A program made the position numbers and the translations under genes. From NCBI GenBank assembly GCA_050049805.1, contig JASFVN010000185.1, positions 1 through 8,690 of the forward strand: 8,690 nucleotides of DNA. The letters run 5' to 3'. Numbering within the stretch: the stretch's first letter is position 1; each line of letters opens with the position of its first letter. Below are positions 1 through 7,723 of the stretch, one piece after another. Below the pieces are notes generated by a model. The model saw only the letters and a program-made list of their open reading frames with translations, had not been told where the DNA came from and did not search any database. Origin of the DNA: JABDNZ01 sp050049805 (GTDB lineage Bacteria > Gemmatimonadota > Gemmatimonadetes > Longimicrobiales > Gaopeijiaceae).

Positions 1-374
1 TGGAGTTCCTGAGGGGCGGGTAGGGTTCAGAGCTACTCCGCCTCCAACGCTCGCTTCGGGCTTACCCTTGCTGCCCGGAGGACTGGGAGGAACTCCATCG
101 GCACCCGGACCGCCGCGGCCGTTCTCCACATCCTGTTCCGGGCCCTCCGCCACTTCGCCCGACACGGCCTCCCTGCAGTTGCCCCCAAAGCGAGTCCACT
201 TGGTCGCCAGAGGGAGCCTGGGGGGCGGCACATCGCGCCTGTGAGGATCAAAGGCAAAGACAGGACCCGGCGGGAGCATGGCATGCGGGTTGCACTCTTT
301 TTTGTAACGGACCTTTGGGCCTGAGGCGGAAAAGCCGAGTCCACAGGCATCCGAGGCGGTCAGGAGGGAATATC
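1..374. other. Stretch with no supportable gene
   Basis: No convincing coding region is seen in these 374 bases. A minus-strand reading frame at 33-350 and a plus-strand open frame at 2-244 exist, but both translate to proline- and arginine-rich sequence with no recognisable motif, as expected of stop-poor GC-rich DNA. The only feature with clear support is the ribosome binding site at the right end. A T-run at 298-304 lies upstream of the lipoprotein gene, but I could not assign a promoter with confidence. The left part could hold the end of a gene that starts outside the window. Confidence 0.5.
362..367 (+). promoter_or_regulatory. Ribosome binding site that fixes the start of the kelch lipoprotein
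   Basis: AGGAGG lies 7 bases before the ATG at 375. This is a full Shine-Dalgarno match at ideal spacing. It supports the start at 375 over the in-frame ATG at 315, which would add 20 arginine-rich residues ahead of the signal peptide. Confidence 0.85.
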
Positions 375-2084
375 ATGAAGAGCCTTCGGTGGACGATTCG
401 TGCGGCCGGACTAGCCTTCTTCGGCGCGGTCTATGTCGGTTGCGGAGACGACTCCGTGAGTCCGGACGGGCCGCCACCGGAGATCCTGAGCATCTCCCCG
501 AACACTGGCACAGTCGGAACTGAGATCCGGATGGTCGGAAATGATTTCCGCACCGGCGCCAAGGTCTTCGTCGGGGCTCATGAGGCCACTTCTGTAGAGG
601 TTTCCAGTGGAGTTGAGGCTTTCGCTTTCGTTCCCGAAGGAGTCATCAAGGGAGAGATCTACAGTGTGAGGATTCGGAACGCCGACGGCACGACGGACGA
701 GCTCCCTTCGGCGTTCACCGCGGTGGCACCCCGATTGCGTTTCGTGAACGCCGCGACGAAACCCTCTGGGAACCCGGGAAGCACGGTAATTATCGAGGGA
801 GACGCCTTCGGAGACCTCCAGGGTTCAGGGCAAGTCCTGTTCTCCGACGGAGTGGGGGGAACTCTGACTGCCGCCGTTGCAGCCCCGGATGACTGGACGA
901 ACACGTTCATCGTGACCACGGTGCCGTCTGCCGCCCAGAGTGGACCCATCTTCGTGACTACCGCCACCGGCATGAGCGAAAGCCTTGAGTTCACCATCAC
1001 GCAGAACGCTGTTTTCAGCCCGTCCACCATTGCCTGGACAGAGACCACTCCCTTGCCGGAACCCCTCAGCGGTCATTCGGCCATCTACGTGCCTATCGAG
1101 GATGCTCTGGGTGGCACCGACCGTCGGATCTATGTCGTGGGCGGAACTACCGCCGACGGAGCCCCGACCGGGCAAGTCCGCTCTGCCGAGATTCAGCCTA
1201 CGGGCGACCTCGGCCCCTGGGTCCCCATGGGCGGGCTCACAGAGCCCAGGACCTTCCCGGCGGTGGTGGCAGCCACGCCATTCAACTCCAAGGCACCGGG
1301 AACGGGGAAGATCTTCGTTTTGGGCGGGATCAATGAGGCCGGCGAACCTTCGACTGCGGTCTCTTCCATGGAACTGGATTCGGAGGGGAATCTGAGTGGC
1401 CCTCAACCGGCGACTCCGCTTCCCATACCCCTTCATTCCGCAGGAGCCGTGCTATTTCGCAGCCATATCTACCTGGTCGGAGGAGCCTCTACGAATAGGA
1501 GCCCCTTGGCCGCTGCGTACCGGGCGATGGTGGACACCCTGGGTGTTTTGGGAAGCTGGGAAGAACTCGAGGCCATGCCGGTGCCCCGGGCCTACCATGG
1601 GCTCCAGATCTTCGGCGGGTATCTCTACGCCGTCGGCGGAGACAAAGGGGACGTCGATCCCCATGGAGGGATCGACGCTGCCAACCAGTCCAGGCTCGAT
1701 GAGATCCACTACGTCAAGGTCAGCCTCAGGAACGGAGGCTTCCTCGGCAGCTGGGTGGCAAACCCGGCAAACCTCGGCAAGGCACGGAGCAAGCATTCGG
1801 CTCTGGCAGCCGGCGGAAACCTCTTTGTCTCCGCCGGCCTCTATTCAGCAGCAAAAACCGGCTCCAGTGAGAACACGTATGCCCAGATCAACTCCGACGG
1901 GTCCATCGCGAGCTTCGGTGGGGCCACGGGATCCAACACCCTCCAGTCGGCCGGAGCCGGAAACCTCTTCAACCACGCTGCCATATCGTACGTGGACGGG
2001 AACGGAGTCGCTCGTGTAATGGTGTTGGGGGGAGACAACGTGAATTCTCCCGGAACCCGCTCGGCGAAAGTGTTCTATTACTGA
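375..2084 (+). CDS. IPT/TIG and kelch-repeat lipoprotein, predicted exported
   Basis: This encodes 569 residues from the ATG at 375. The N-terminus has basic residues (K2, R5, R9), a hydrophobic stretch and then YVGC with Cys23, a loose lipobox, followed by GDD. It is therefore probably a lipoprotein, although Tyr at -3 is atypical. Residues about 33-118 and 119-212 look like two immunoglobulin-like IPT/TIG domains; the first has the typical ISPNTGTVGT start. From about 225 onward a beta-propeller is indicated by six strands of the IYVVGG type, at residues 252, 313, 365, 417, 483 and 548, spaced 52-66 residues. Several are preceded by the R-x-x-H/F-S/A-type segment of kelch repeats. Such proteins usually bind proteins or sugars at the cell surface; no catalytic residues are seen and the ligand is unknown. 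It is followed by 361 non-coding bases, so it is probably not co-transcribed with the kinases. The export and fold calls are fairly firm; the role is open. Confidence 0.85.
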   Translation: MKSLRWTIRAAGLAFFGAVYVGCGDDSVSPDGPPPEILSISPNTGTVGTEIRMVGNDFRTGAKVFVGAHEATSVEVSSGVEAFAFVPEGVIKGEIYSVRIRNADGTTDELPSAFTAVAPRLRFVNAATKPSGNPGSTVIIEGDAFGDLQGSGQVLFSDGVGGTLTAAVAAPDDWTNTFIVTTVPSAAQSGPIFVTTATGMSESLEFTITQNAVFSPSTIAWTETTPLPEPLSGHSAIYVPIEDALGGTDRRIYVVGGTTADGAPTGQVRSAEIQPTGDLGPWVPMGGLTEPRTFPAVVAATPFNSKAPGTGKIFVLGGINEAGEPSTAVSSMELDSEGNLSGPQPATPLPIPLHSAGAVLFRSHIYLVGGASTNRSPLAAAYRAMVDTLGVLGSWEELEAMPVPRAYHGLQIFGGYLYAVGGDKGDVDPHGGIDAANQSRLDEIHYVKVSLRNGGFLGSWVANPANLGKARSKHSALAAGGNLFVSAGLYSAAKTGSSENTYAQINSDGSIASFGGATGSNTLQSAGAGNLFNHAAISYVDGNGVARVMVLGGDNVNSPGTRSAKVFYY

Positions 2085-2162
2085 GCGTTTGTCTGGAGCT
2101 GCCCCGCTTCCCGGGCCAGCCGTTCCCAGGTCAGGTCTACTCAGGCTCGGCGGCCTCTTGTT

Positions 2163-2237
2163 CCTTCCTGCGACCCCCTGCGCTCCCGTCCCCGCTTCCA
2201 GGTCCTGCTGGAGCGGTACCGGGATGATGTGGAGCAC
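2163..2237 (+). pseudogene. Orphan 3' tail of a lost kinase/TPR-type gene (copy A)
   Basis: Read in the frame of 2163, these bases give a segment ending DPLRSRPRFQVLLERYRDD then VEH. It matches the last residues of the kinase at 4947-7622, which end DPIREDPRFQALLEEYADE then VKH. Where the stop codon should be, the sequence reads TCG (2238), so the stop is lost. Nothing upstream in this frame resembles the rest of a kinase, because the lipoprotein gene ends only about 80 bases earlier. The simplest reading is the leftover end of a deleted paralogue. The similarity was found by eye over about 22 residues, at both DNA and protein level, and the same tail occurs again at 4769-4840. Confidence 0.65.
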
Positions 2238-2253
2238 TCGGCCGCGCCGGCCG

Positions 2254-2277
2254 GGGTAGGGCGTACCCAATTACGCC
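2254..2277. repeat. Two overlapping small inverted repeats
   Basis: GGGTA (2254-2258) pairs with TACCC (2264-2268) across 5 bases. GGCGTA (2260-2265) pairs with TACGCC (2272-2277) across 6 bases. The two hairpins share bases, so only one can form at a time. There is no T-run after them, so they are not an obvious terminator. They lie between the orphan tail and the leader block of the first kinase. Function unknown; chance is possible in GC-rich DNA. Confidence 0.4.
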
Positions 2278-2283
2278 ACATCC

Positions 2284-2445
2284 CCGGAACCGGAGTCCCA
2301 TGTCTCGGGGATCCTCATATCCTGGCCCGCCAGAATTCTTTTTCACAAACCTCCGTGCTTGCTCAGGTCCCGCGCAAAACCGCATCTTACCTTCGGTGGC
2401 TGACCGGGCTGGACCGGGCCGTCTGCTCTCACCGGATCATCCGAC
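2284..2445 (+). promoter_or_regulatory. Leader block of the first kinase (copy 1 of a shared upstream element)
   Basis: This non-coding block runs from CCGGAACCGG (2284-2293) to the kinase start. Its left part matches the block at 7963-8090, including TTGCTCA (2359-2365) and CATCTT (2383-2388) at the same 18-base spacing counted from TTGCTC. Its last 53 bases (2393-2445) match 4894-4946 ahead of the second kinase at 47 of 53 positions by eye. Conservation of non-coding sequence at this level suggests promoter or leader function, or recent duplication. TTGCTC-N18-CATCTT could be a weak -35/-10 pair, but CATCTT matches TATAAT at only three positions. Confidence 0.6.
2433..2443. promoter_or_regulatory. 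11-bp palindrome just before the first kinase start
   Basis: CGGATCATCCG is a perfect inverted repeat (CGGAT, centre C, ATCCG) that ends two bases before the ATG at 2446. It occupies the place where a Shine-Dalgarno sequence should be, and no other good ribosome binding site is present. The same 11 bases at the same distance precede the second kinase. It could be an operator or a small RNA hairpin controlling translation, or simply inherited in the duplication. Confidence 0.5.
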
Positions 2446-4764
2446 ATGGAGCACGAGGAGCGCCTGAAGGCCGCACTCGCTGACCGCTACCGCATTGAGG
2501 GGGAGATCGGCAGTGGAGGGATGGCTACGGTGTACTTGGCCGAGGACTTGAAGCACCATCGCAGAGTCGCCGTCAAGGTTCTGAAGCCCGAGTTGGCTGC
2601 CGTAGTGGGCACCGAACGGTTCGCCCGAGAGATCGAGATCGCGGCCCGGCTCAGCCACCCCCATATCCTTCCCCTCCACGACTCCGGGGAAGCCGACGGA
2701 CTCCTCTACTACGTCATGCCCTACGTGGAGGGCGAGTCCCTTCGCCAGCGGCTGGATCGCGAGGGTCGGCTCCCGGTGGAGGAGGTCGTCCGCCTGACCG
2801 ACGAGATCGCTTCGGCCCTCAGCTATGCCCACGAGCAGGGGATCGTGCACCGGGACATCAAGCCGGAGAACATCATGCTCTCCGGGGGCCGGGCAGTGGT
2901 GGCGGATTTCGGGATCGGGCGGGCGGTGACGGCAGCGGGGGGCGATCGTCTGACCGGAACCGGGTTCGCGGTGGGAACGCCTACCTACATGAGCCCGGAA
3001 CAAGCCTTCGGTAATGCGAGCGTCGACGGCCGGAGCGACGTGTATGCTCTGGGCTGCGTGGCCTACGAGATGGTCTCTGGGCGGGCACCGTTCGAGGCCG
3101 ACACGCCGCAGGCGGTGTTGGCGAAACAAGCTGCCGAGACCGTGCCGAGTCTAAGGGCCAGCGACCCGGCCATCCCGCTATTCTTCGAGCGGGCAGTGGA
3201 GAGGGCACTGGCAAAGAGTCCGGAGGAGCGGTTTCAGTCAGCGAGCGAGTTCGCCGACGCCCTGACAAGCGAGATGGTGGTGGAGCGTGAGGGAAATGCA
3301 CGTCAGCACTGGCCTGTCATCGCAGCCGCGGCGGCCGGCGTGGTCCTTCTCGCGGCTTGGGTGCTATCGACCATTCTCGGTGGACCCGCCTACGAGCGGT
3401 TGGCGGTATTGCCGCCCGCCAATCTCATGAACGATCCCGGGCAAGAGTACTTCGTTCAGGGCGTGCACAACGCCTTGATCTCGGAGCTGCAGCGAGCCGG
3501 GGTGGTAGTGATTGCCCGTACGTCGGTGCTGCAGTACGAGAACGTCCAGAAGCCGATTCGGGAGATCGCGCAAGAGTTGGATGTCGACGCGCTCGTGGAG
3601 GCCGCAGTCCTGCGGGTGGGGGATAGTGTGGAGATCGAGGTCAAGCTGGTGGACGGCACCACACAGCAGTACGTCGCCGATCCCATCATGCGCCGGAGTG
3701 ATTTGCGTGACATCGAGCGGCTGTACCGCGGCCTGACGGCAGCCATTGCCACGGAGATCAACACTGCGCTCACCCCGCAAGCGGATGCCCGTCTGGCGAG
3801 TGCGCGCGAGGTCGACCCCCAGGCGTACGACGACTATCTCCGGGGCATGTTTCATTTCGCGCGTCTGATGCCTGGAGATTTCGACGCGGCGCTCGGGTAC
3901 TTCGAACGCGCACTCGAGCGGGACTCCACCTACGCCCTTGCGTACGCAGGCATCGCTTGGGTTTGGATCGGGCGCGCGCAGGGCTTCGCCCAGGGCGGGT
4001 TCGAATCAATCCGGCAGGCCCAGGCACAAGCGAGCGCGGCCGTGCGGAAGGCCTTGACGTTGGACAGCACGCTCGCCGAGGTCCAGTTCGCCGCAGGCGC
4101 CTTCAGGGCATTTCACGAGTGGGATTGGACCGGGGGGGAGGCTGCGTTTCGGAAGGCCATCCAGATCAATCCCAACGATCCCACTACCCGGGCAGGCTAC
4201 TCCCACCTCCTGTACGTCACGGGGCGCCCCACGGAAGGTAGGGCGCAGATCGACCGTGCCCTGGCCCTCGATTCCGCCGACGGCTTCTGCAGGGCATTCA
4301 GTGGTATGGCTTACCTGTTCGAGCGCCGCTATGACGACGCCGTCGTGGAGCTCAACCGGGCACTCGAGCTGGGCAACGGGGCGGGCATGAACGTCGTCGA
4401 CGTCCTCTATCTCAAGGGCGCGCACGCCGAGGCGCTTACGGCACTGCGCGAGTTCTGGGCGGGCGACCAGGAGTTGCTCGACGCCGTGAACCAGGGGTAT
4501 GCCGAGGGCGGGTATCGCGGGGCGATGCACTACGCCGCCGATGTCTGGGCATCGCGCCCCCCCACGTTCATGGGGAGTACCTTCATGGCCGCGGCCTGGT
4601 ATGCGCTGGCTGGGGACAGAGAGCGCACGCTCGATTGGCTGGAGCGCGCGTATGAGGTGCACGACCCAAACATCCCTTACGCCCGGGTGGATCCTGGTTT
4701 TGACCTGGTGCGCGACGACCCGCGGTTCAAGGATCTACTTCGGCGCGTGGGGTTGCCGCAGTAG
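2446..4764 (+). CDS. Membrane Ser/Thr protein kinase with TolB-like and TPR regions (paralogue 1)
   Basis: This 772-residue protein is a PknB-type Hanks kinase. Residues 15-275 hold the kinase domain: glycine loop IGSGGMATVY (21-30), catalytic Lys44, alpha-C Glu62, HRDIKPEN with Asp137, DFG at 154-156 and SPE at 183-185. All key residues are present, so it should be active; threonines 170, 172, 178 and 180 in the activation segment are candidate autophosphorylation sites. A hydrophobic segment at about 289-311 should cross the membrane once. Residues about 316-440 resemble the TolB-like domain (COG5616 type: AVLPPANLMNDPGQEYFVQG, then a TSVLQYENVQKPIREIAQEL segment), though the usual HLWAERYDR stretch is replaced. 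TPR-type helices follow from about 457 to near the end. The kinase is probably cytoplasmic and the TolB/TPR part extracytoplasmic, a sensor layout common in Gemmatimonadota. Substrates are unknown. The start at 2446 is supported by exact alignment with the paralogue at 4947. Confidence 0.9.
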   Translation: MEHEERLKAALADRYRIEGEIGSGGMATVYLAEDLKHHRRVAVKVLKPELAAVVGTERFAREIEIAARLSHPHILPLHDSGEADGLLYYVMPYVEGESLRQRLDREGRLPVEEVVRLTDEIASALSYAHEQGIVHRDIKPENIMLSGGRAVVADFGIGRAVTAAGGDRLTGTGFAVGTPTYMSPEQAFGNASVDGRSDVYALGCVAYEMVSGRAPFEADTPQAVLAKQAAETVPSLRASDPAIPLFFERAVERALAKSPEERFQSASEFADALTSEMVVEREGNARQHWPVIAAAAAGVVLLAAWVLSTILGGPAYERLAVLPPANLMNDPGQEYFVQGVHNALISELQRAGVVVIARTSVLQYENVQKPIREIAQELDVDALVEAAVLRVGDSVEIEVKLVDGTTQQYVADPIMRRSDLRDIERLYRGLTAAIATEINTALTPQADARLASAREVDPQAYDDYLRGMFHFARLMPGDFDAALGYFERALERDSTYALAYAGIAWVWIGRAQGFAQGGFESIRQAQAQASAAVRKALTLDSTLAEVQFAAGAFRAFHEWDWTGGEAAFRKAIQINPNDPTTRAGYSHLLYVTGRPTEGRAQIDRALALDSADGFCRAFSGMAYLFERRYDDAVVELNRALELGNGAGMNVVDVLYLKGAHAEALTALREFWAGDQELLDAVNQGYAEGGYRGAMHYAADVWASRPPTFMGSTFMAAAWYALAGDRERTLDWLERAYEVHDPNIPYARVDPGFDLVRDDPRFKDLLRRVGLPQ

Positions 4765-4768
4765 ACCG

Positions 4769-4840
4769 CGACCCGGTCTTCGCTCTCATCCCCGCTTCCA
4801 GGGCCTGCTGGAGGAATGCGGAGATGACGTGGAGCACTAA
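4769..4840 (+). pseudogene. Orphan 3' tail of a lost kinase/TPR-type gene (copy B)
   Basis: The first kinase ends with its own normal tail (DPRFKDLLRRVGLPQ and a TAG at 4762-4764). Five bases later, in another frame, a second tail begins: RPGLRSHPRFQGLLEECGDD then VEH and a TAA at 4838-4840. It matches the end of the second kinase (DPRFQALLEEYADEVKH) and the remnant at 2163-2237, and its DNA is closer to that remnant than to the end of the first kinase. So two gene ends are stacked. This suggests that the first kinase replaced or was inserted into an older paralogue, leaving its last 24 codons. The call rests on by-eye similarity. Confidence 0.65.
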
Positions 4841-4860
4841 CCAGGTCCCTTCGCCAATCC

Positions 4861-4946
4861 TTGCCCCTTCCTAAACCGCATCACATTGTTCTCTCGGTGG
4901 CTGACTGGGGCGGACCGGGCAAGCTGCTCTCACCGGATCATCCGAC
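4861..4946 (+). promoter_or_regulatory. Leader of the second kinase (partial copy 2 of the shared element)
   Basis: Positions 4894-4946 align without gaps to 2393-2445, with six differences in 53 bases, and share TCGGTGGCTGAC, GGACCGGGC and CTGCTCTCACCGGATCATCC. Farther left only AAACCGCATC (4873-4882) is clearly kept. TTGCCC (4861-4866) with CATTGT 17 bases on is a possible weak promoter. The distance of 182 bases from the first kinase suggests that the second has its own promoter, though read-through is possible because no terminator is visible between them. Confidence 0.55.
4934..4944. promoter_or_regulatory. 11-bp palindrome just before the second kinase start
   Basis: CGGATCATCCG is repeated here exactly, again two bases before the start codon (4947). 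The identical sequence and placement at both kinase genes is what makes it noteworthy. No better ribosome binding site is present, so the GGAT inside it may be the only ribosome contact. Confidence 0.5.
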
Positions 4947-7622
4947 ATGGAACACGAGGAACGCCTTAAGGCCGCACTCGCTGACCGCTATGCAATCCAG
5001 CGTGAGATCGGTAGTGGAGGGATGGCTACGGTCTATCTGGCTCAGGACCTGAAGCACAACCGCCAGGTAGCCATGAAGGTGTTAAAGCCGGAGCTGGCCG
5101 CCATAGTGGGCACCGAGCGGTTCCTTCGTGAGATCGAAACCGCCGCCAATCTCACGCATCCACACATCCTCCCTCTGCATGACTCCGGTGAGGTCGATGG
5201 CTTTCTCTTCTACGTCATGCCTTATGTGGGTGGCGAGTCCCTACGGGCCCGGCTTGAGCGGGAGAAGCAACTCCCTGTGGAGGATGCGCTGAGGATCAGC
5301 CAGGAGGTGGCGGACGCCCTGAGCTACGCGCATAGCCGAGGGGTGGTCCACCGGGACGTCAAACCCGCCAACATTCTACTGGAGGCTGGGCACGCGGTGG
5401 TGGCGGATTTCGGCATCGCTAGGGCCGTCGACGAGGCAGGCGGGACCAAGCTCACCGGGACTGGCATGGCAGTGGGCACCCCGGCGTACATGAGCCCGGA
5501 ACAGGCGGCGGGGAGCCAAGAGTTGGACGGGCGATCCGACCTGTACTCACTGGGGTGCGTGCTTTACGAGATGCTGGCGGGGGAGCCGCCGTTCACGGGG
5601 CCGACGAGGGAGAGCCTCATTCACCAGCATCTGACGGGGGAACCGGCCAAGATCGTCGAGCGCCGTCCAGCAGTGTCAGGCCAGGTCGCGGCGGCCCTGG
5701 AGCGAGCGCTCTCGAAGACTCCGGCGGACCGCTTCAACTCGGTCGCGTTGTTTGCCGAAGCCCTGGGGCCGAGGGGGTATGCGGCCACGCCCTGGAGTCC
5801 AGTTACACCCCGGCCTCTCACGTCCCGGCAATCCGCATGGAGGAGGGTAGCGGTGTTGGGGAGTGCGGCGGTGGTAGTCGTCGTCGCCGTTGTGGTCGGT
5901 GCCCTGAAGCTGAATCGCCCCAGGGGGGAGACCACCGCCCCCGGGGACCGGGGATACCCCCGCACCGCAATTGCGGTGCTGCCCTTTCAGAACCTGAGCG
6001 CTGATGGGCCCTTCGCCTATTTCGCTGGCGGGTTGCATGACGTGCTCCTCACCCAGCTGGCCGGAGTGGGGGCCATCTCCCTCCGGGGGCGCACGTCGGT
6101 TATGGGGTACGCTGGCACGACTAAACCGATCCGGGTGATTGCACGAGAGCTGTCGGTGGGCGCCATCGTGGAGGGGAGTGTGCAGGTGATGGGGGACCGC
6201 CTCCGGGTAGTGGTGCAGCTTATCGACGCGACCACCGACGAGCACCTCTGGGCGGAGCAGTACGACCGGACCCTGGACGACGCGTTCCAGGTCCAGAGTG
6301 ACATCGCCCAGCGGATCGTGATCGCCCTGGGTGCTGCCCTCACGGAAGGCGAGGCAGAAGCCATTGCCGACCCGCCCACTGAAAACACGGAGGCCTACCG
6401 CCTGTACCTCCAGGGGGTCGAGTACCACCGGCGAGGTGGCCGCCTTCGCGAAAATACTGAGGCGGCGCAACACTTCTACGAACGTGCCGTTGAGCTGGAT
6501 CCCAACTTCGTCCAGGCACATGCGGCGCTGTCCATCGCCCACGGACAGATGTCCTGGTACGGCTATGATCCTTCGGACGCCAGGCTGAGACAGCAGAAGG
6601 CGGAAGCTGAGTTGGCTGTCGAGCTAGGCCCCGAAGTGCCTCAGGCACAATACGCCGCGGCGATGTGGCACTACTTCGGTGAACGGGACTGGGAAGCCGC
6701 GTTGGATCGGCTTCGCCCCGTGTTGGAACTGTTGCCAAACGAGGCGGAGGCGTGGGAGCGAGTCGGCTTCATCTATCGGCGGATGGGCAGGTGGGAGGAC
6801 GCCCGGCTTGCCGCTGCCAAGGCTTCGGAGTTGAACCCGAGGTCCACCCAGGTCTGGGAGGATCTTGTCGGGGGCTCCTTCCTTGTCACCCGAGATTACG
6901 CGGGGGCCGTGGAGGCCTATGACCGATCCATAGGCCTCGCACCCGATTTGCGCGTTGCCGCTGCCCGCAGGGGAGAGGCGTATCTTCTCTGGACCGGTGA
7001 CGCGGACACACTCCAATCCGTGCTCGACGGCATCCTTGTAGGCACGGACCTGGGGCCTTTGGGAACGGAGAGGGCTCTGCGCGCCGAGCTACTTCTCCTT
7101 GAGCGGAAAGCCGATAGCCTCCTCGCAATGCTCCGAGATCTGCAAATCCCGGTCCTATTGTCTCAGAACTTCTACTGGCCGGTCTCTCTTTTCGAGGGAT
7201 GGGCTTACCGCCTCAAAGAGGAGGGTGCGATCGCTGAGACGTCATTCCGGACTGCCCTGGCTGTGCTGGACTCGGCCATGGTGGATGGGGCTGGTGATTG
7301 GCGGTTGCACACTGCCCGTGGACTGGCCCTGGCCGCCCTTGGAAGGCAGCGGGAAGCATTGGAAGAGGCGAGATGGCTCGAGCGCTCGGTCATCTACCGC
7401 GAGGACGCGTATCTTGGTCCGAGGCTCATGGGCTTCCGGGCCATGATCCTGGCAGAAGCGGGTGACCGAGACGGGGCCCTGCGTGAGATCGAACGGGTTC
7501 TGTCCGGGCCGGGTTGGATCAGCGCTCACACCCTTCGTCTCGATTCGCGCTGGGATCCCATCCGCGAAGATCCTCGCTTCCAGGCCTTGCTTGAAGAATA
7601 CGCCGATGAGGTGAAGCACTAA
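4947..7622 (+). CDS. Membrane Ser/Thr protein kinase with TolB-like and TPR regions (paralogue 2)
   Basis: This 891-residue protein is the longer paralogue. Its first 98 residues match the first kinase at 82 positions by eye, without gaps. The glycine loop is IGSGGMATVY (21-30), with catalytic Lys44, Glu62, HRDVKPAN with Asp137, DFG at 154-156 and SPE at 183-185, so it should be active. The basic segment SRQSAWRR precedes a valine-rich membrane segment at about 301-320, which puts the kinase inside by the positive-inside rule. Residues about 339-465 form a canonical TolB-like domain (IAVLPFQNLSADGPFAYFAGG, later IDATTDEHLWAEQYDRTLDD). About 375 residues of TPR-type helices follow (for example YERAVELDPNFVQAHAAL), ending DPRFQALLEEYADEVKH. 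The probable role is an extracytoplasmic sensor that signals by phosphorylation; ligand and substrates are unknown. A truncated gene starts 3 bases after its stop, as in an operon. Confidence 0.92.
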   Translation: MEHEERLKAALADRYAIQREIGSGGMATVYLAQDLKHNRQVAMKVLKPELAAIVGTERFLREIETAANLTHPHILPLHDSGEVDGFLFYVMPYVGGESLRARLEREKQLPVEDALRISQEVADALSYAHSRGVVHRDVKPANILLEAGHAVVADFGIARAVDEAGGTKLTGTGMAVGTPAYMSPEQAAGSQELDGRSDLYSLGCVLYEMLAGEPPFTGPTRESLIHQHLTGEPAKIVERRPAVSGQVAAALERALSKTPADRFNSVALFAEALGPRGYAATPWSPVTPRPLTSRQSAWRRVAVLGSAAVVVVVAVVVGALKLNRPRGETTAPGDRGYPRTAIAVLPFQNLSADGPFAYFAGGLHDVLLTQLAGVGAISLRGRTSVMGYAGTTKPIRVIARELSVGAIVEGSVQVMGDRLRVVVQLIDATTDEHLWAEQYDRTLDDAFQVQSDIAQRIVIALGAALTEGEAEAIADPPTENTEAYRLYLQGVEYHRRGGRLRENTEAAQHFYERAVELDPNFVQAHAALSIAHGQMSWYGYDPSDARLRQQKAEAELAVELGPEVPQAQYAAAMWHYFGERDWEAALDRLRPVLELLPNEAEAWERVGFIYRRMGRWEDARLAAAKASELNPRSTQVWEDLVGGSFLVTRDYAGAVEAYDRSIGLAPDLRVAAARRGEAYLLWTGDADTLQSVLDGILVGTDLGPLGTERALRAELLLLERKADSLLAMLRDLQIPVLLSQNFYWPVSLFEGWAYRLKEEGAIAETSFRTALAVLDSAMVDGAGDWRLHTARGLALAALGRQREALEEARWLERSVIYREDAYLGPRLMGFRAMILAEAGDRDGALREIERVLSGPGWISAHTLRLDSRWDPIREDPRFQALLEEYADEVKH

Positions 7623-7625
7623 CCC

Positions 7626-7694
7626 ATGCCCACTCCCTCCCTCCTCCAACGCCTGAAAGAGCGGAAGCTCGTGCAGTGGGCGCTTCGATTTTGA
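7626..7694 (+). pseudogene. Truncated 5' end of a TPR membrane protein gene
   Basis: An ATG 3 bases after the kinase stop opens a 22-codon frame reading MPTPSLLQRLKERKLVQWAL, then RF and a TGA at 7692-7694. From memory, the segment LKERKLVQWAL is the start of a family in Gemmatimonadota in which AYLAGAW and a membrane segment follow, with TolB-like and TPR regions behind, often encoded beside kinases of the type found here. The match stops at about 7685 and the DNA then becomes AT-richer and leads into the terminator of the tRNA. So this is probably a real gene cut off by a deletion or insertion. Being so short, it cannot make a working protein. GAGGTG at 7608-7613, inside the kinase end, may have been its ribosome binding site. 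Confidence 0.55.
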
Positions 7695-7723
7695 CACATT
7701 TTTGGCACAGTAACCTCAAATTG

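Noticed and set aside
33..350. Minus-strand 105-residue reading frame
   Set aside because: Arg/Pro/Ala-rich with no motif, no good ribosome binding site, and it runs into the leader of the lipoprotein gene; typical shadow frame in GC-rich DNA.
315..374. Longer N-terminus for the kelch lipoprotein starting at 315
   Set aside because: It adds 20 basic residues before a normal signal peptide, while AGGAGG sits 7 bases before the ATG at 375.
825..1436. Reading frames opposite to or out of phase with the lipoprotein and kinase genes
   Set aside because: They are overlapped by genes with clear domain content and show no motif of their own.
2229..2483. 84-residue frame starting MEHSAAPAGV
   Set aside because: It is the read-through of the orphan kinase tail after loss of its stop and overlaps the real kinase start; no sign of a protein.
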